Positions 4,675 through 5,847 of a DNA stretch of 5,847 nt are shown piece by piece. The position numbers and the translations under genes were made by a program. The DNA comes from Erythrobacter sp. UBA3075. GTDB taxonomy: Bacteria; Pseudomonadota; Alphaproteobacteria; Sphingomonadales; Sphingomonadaceae. Positions within the stretch are counted from its first letter, which is position 1, and each line of letters begins with the position of its first letter. A model generated the notes under the pieces. The model made no database searches and was not told the DNA's origin. It saw only the letters and a list, made by a program, of their open reading frames with translations. The DNA lies in NCBI GenBank assembly GCA_002367375.1, contig DFBR01000197.1, positions 10,384 to 16,230 of the forward strand, read 5' to 3'.

Positions 4675-5646
4675 ATGAAATGGATGTGCGCACCCAAGGC
4701 GCTGACCCCCAAAGTTCTAACCCCCAAAATTCTAACGGGAGCGCTCGGCGCAGCACTGGTGGTTGTGGCAACCCCCGCTGCGGCGCAATCTGATGCGCGG
4801 ATGGACCGGCTGGAACGACAGATCAGCGCGCTTCAACGGGTAGTCTTTCCAGGCGGTGACGATCGGTTCTTTGAGCCTGAGATTACGCCTGAAGTGCGCA
4901 ATCAGGGGGTTACGTCTACTCCGCAGGTTGGCACTACACCGCTAACTGATGTTTTGGCGCGGCTCGATGCGATCGAAGGCCAACTCGCACGGCTCACCGC
5001 AGCGACCGAAGTGAATGAAAACGCGCTTTCGGCCATGGAAGCACGGCTGCTGGCGCTCGAAACAGGCGGCGTAGCACCGAGCGGTTCGCTCGCAACTGCG
5101 ACACCGACACTGACGCCTGCAACAGGCCCGACCGGCGTCATTCCCGTCCCTGATGAGCGCGTGGAATTGCCTGCGCCACCGCCACAGCCTGCACAATCCA
5201 GCCCAAGCGCTGCCCGCATCGCGGCTGTCGAAGCCATTGTGAAACCGGCCACGGGCGATCAGGGCGAGGACGAATATACATACGGCTTCCGCCTGTGGGA
5301 CGCGGAGTTTTATCCCGAGGCGCAGCAGCAGTTGGCGCTTTATCTGAATCAATATCCCGGCCACCGCCTGAACTCGCGCGCACGCAATTTGCTCGGCCGT
5401 GCCTTCCTCGATGCTGGTGAGCCGCGCGCTGCGGCGACCCATTTCTTCGAGAATTACCAGAGCGATGGGCAGGGCGACCGCGCCGCTGACAGCCTGCTCT
5501 ATCTTAGCGAAAGCATGATCGCGCTGGGCGACACCCGCCGCGCCTGCATCGCGCTGGCTGAATTTGGCGATGGCTATCCGGCGCTCGCCGTGGGCCGCTT
5601 GCAGAACATGTATGAAGGCCTCGGTGGGCGCGTCGACTGCGATTGA
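4675..5646 (+). CDS. cpoB: CpoB/YbgF-type secreted coiled-coil and TPR protein (Tol-Pal associated)
   Basis: A 323-aa protein when started at ATG 4675, which has GGAGGA upstream and puts a signal peptide at the N-terminus. That peptide has basic residues, a hydrophobic core (about 20-32) and an Ala-rich end, with likely cleavage after Ala37 (AAA before QSD). Residues 40-57 and about 90-129 form heptad-like coiled coils as in the YbgF N-terminal domain. A Pro/Thr/Ala-rich linker follows (about 132-178). The C-terminal part (about 200-320) holds three TPR-like helical pairs, including YTYGFRLWDAEFYPEAQQQL and ADSLLYLSESMIALGDTRRA. In E. coli CpoB is periplasmic and coordinates peptidoglycan synthesis with Tol-Pal constriction; the same role is inferred. 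The tol-pal genes are not in this window. The mature form has just two cysteines, Cys291 and Cys322. The 3' end overlaps tilS, suggesting translational coupling. Confidence 0.85.
   Translation: MKWMCAPKALTPKVLTPKILTGALGAALVVVATPAAAQSDARMDRLERQISALQRVVFPGGDDRFFEPEITPEVRNQGVTSTPQVGTTPLTDVLARLDAIEGQLARLTAATEVNENALSAMEARLLALETGGVAPSGSLATATPTLTPATGPTGVIPVPDERVELPAPPPQPAQSSPSAARIAAVEAIVKPATGDQGEDEYTYGFRLWDAEFYPEAQQQLALYLNQYPGHRLNSRARNLLGRAFLDAGEPRAAATHFFENYQSDGQGDRAADSLLYLSESMIALGDTRRACIALAEFGDGYPALAVGRLQNMYEGLGGRVDCD
4702..4731 (+). repeat. 15-nt tandem duplication inside the cpoB signal-peptide region
   Basis: Two copies of a 15-nt unit (4702-4716 and 4717-4731) differ at two positions and keep the reading frame. 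They encode LTPKV and LTPKI; CTAAC then starts a third partial unit (LT). The preceding residues APKA look like a degenerate earlier unit. The result is an extended, basic and proline-rich n-region before the hydrophobic core. Confidence 0.8.
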
Positions 5647-5847
5647 TCCGGCCTTGGTTGAGCGCTTCAAGCAGGCGCTCGACCGGCTGAATCCGGACGG
5701 CGGAAGAATCGGCCTTGCTGTGAGTGGCGGGCCGGACTCCATGGCGATGCTGCTGCTGGCGCAGGAAGCAATTCCGGGCGGGTTTGAGGTGGCGACGGTG
5801 GACCACGGATTGCGTCCTGAGGCGAAGGACGAATGCGCGCTGGTGGT
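5612..5847 (+). CDS. tilS: tRNA(Ile)-lysidine synthetase TilS, 5' part, cut by the window end
   Basis: The first 78 codons of a PP-loop ATPase. The motif SGGPDS (residues 38-43 from ATG 5612) is the ATP-pyrophosphatase P-loop, preceded by RIGLAV and followed by the TilS-typical VDHGLRPEA (about 63-71). TilS attaches lysine to C34 of the CAU-anticodon tRNA-Ile, converting its decoding from AUG to AUA, and is normally essential. Two starts are possible: ATG 5612 without a clear ribosome binding site, or GTG 5624 with GAAGG 5 nt upstream. Either one overlaps the end of cpoB, by 35 or 23 nt, and the conserved protein starts only after both, around IDPALVERF. Overlap in a different frame implies co-transcription and probably translational coupling with cpoB. 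The C-terminal domains lie beyond the window. Confidence 0.9.
   Translation, partial: MKASVGASTAIDPALVERFKQALDRLNPDGGRIGLAVSGGPDSMAMLLLAQEAIPGGFEVATVDHGLRPEAKDECALV

Noticed and set aside
4942..5742. Minus-strand ORF of 266 codons opposite cpoB and tilS
   Set aside because: It is a shadow of two well-supported plus-strand genes, with no ribosome site or recognisable domain.
1..5847. Mobile elements, CRISPR arrays, tRNA or rRNA genes, defence modules
   Set aside because: I saw no transposase or integrase, no regularly spaced direct repeats, no terminal inverted repeats and no tRNA-like cloverleaf. All substantial genes are core families.

Overview
The window looks like chromosomal core DNA from an alphaproteobacterium, most likely Sphingomonadales (Erythrobacter-like or Sphingomonas-like). 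This rests on high GC, a DUF1465/RcdA-type protein, two DUF465 (YdcH-like) mini-proteins, a GAF-containing nitrogen-PTS enzyme I, and the order rodZ-like, cpoB-like, tilS. The taxonomic call is inference from protein families and gene order. No mobile element, prophage, CRISPR array, rRNA or tRNA is visible.

Left part (1-834): two minus-strand genes. A 65-aa DUF465 protein (GTG start with a clear ribosome binding site) is followed after 107 nt by a 159-aa DUF1465/RcdA-type protein, a family that includes an adaptor for ClpXP-dependent cell-cycle proteolysis in Caulobacter. A few codons at the extreme left edge may be the end of a convergent gene.

Middle (835-1315): a 244-nt divergent intergenic region separates the first DUF465 gene from a second, 51-aa DUF465-type gene on the plus strand (1079-1234). 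It holds a 12-nt palindrome flanked by plausible divergent promoters. It also holds a GC-rich, strongly structured leader with two long hairpins and a possible 38-codon upstream ORF that ends just before the Shine-Dalgarno sequence of the second gene. A perfect 11-bp terminator-like hairpin closes this small unit. An extended -10 element next to the ptsP start codon suggests a leaderless or near-leaderless ptsP transcript.

Right part (1316-5847): ptsP (756 aa, complete catalytic set) ends in a terminator-like hairpin. Next come a RodZ-like membrane HTH protein (287 aa), a secreted coiled-coil/TPR protein of the CpoB/YbgF type (about 323 aa) and the 5' end of tilS (tRNA-Ile lysidine synthetase), which overlaps cpoB. 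The roles are nitrogen/PEP signalling (ptsP), cell shape (rodZ), envelope constriction and Tol-Pal coordination (cpoB), and tRNA modification (tilS). These are housekeeping functions. I do not see an undescribed multi-gene system. The least explained DNA is the structured leader at 946-1078.
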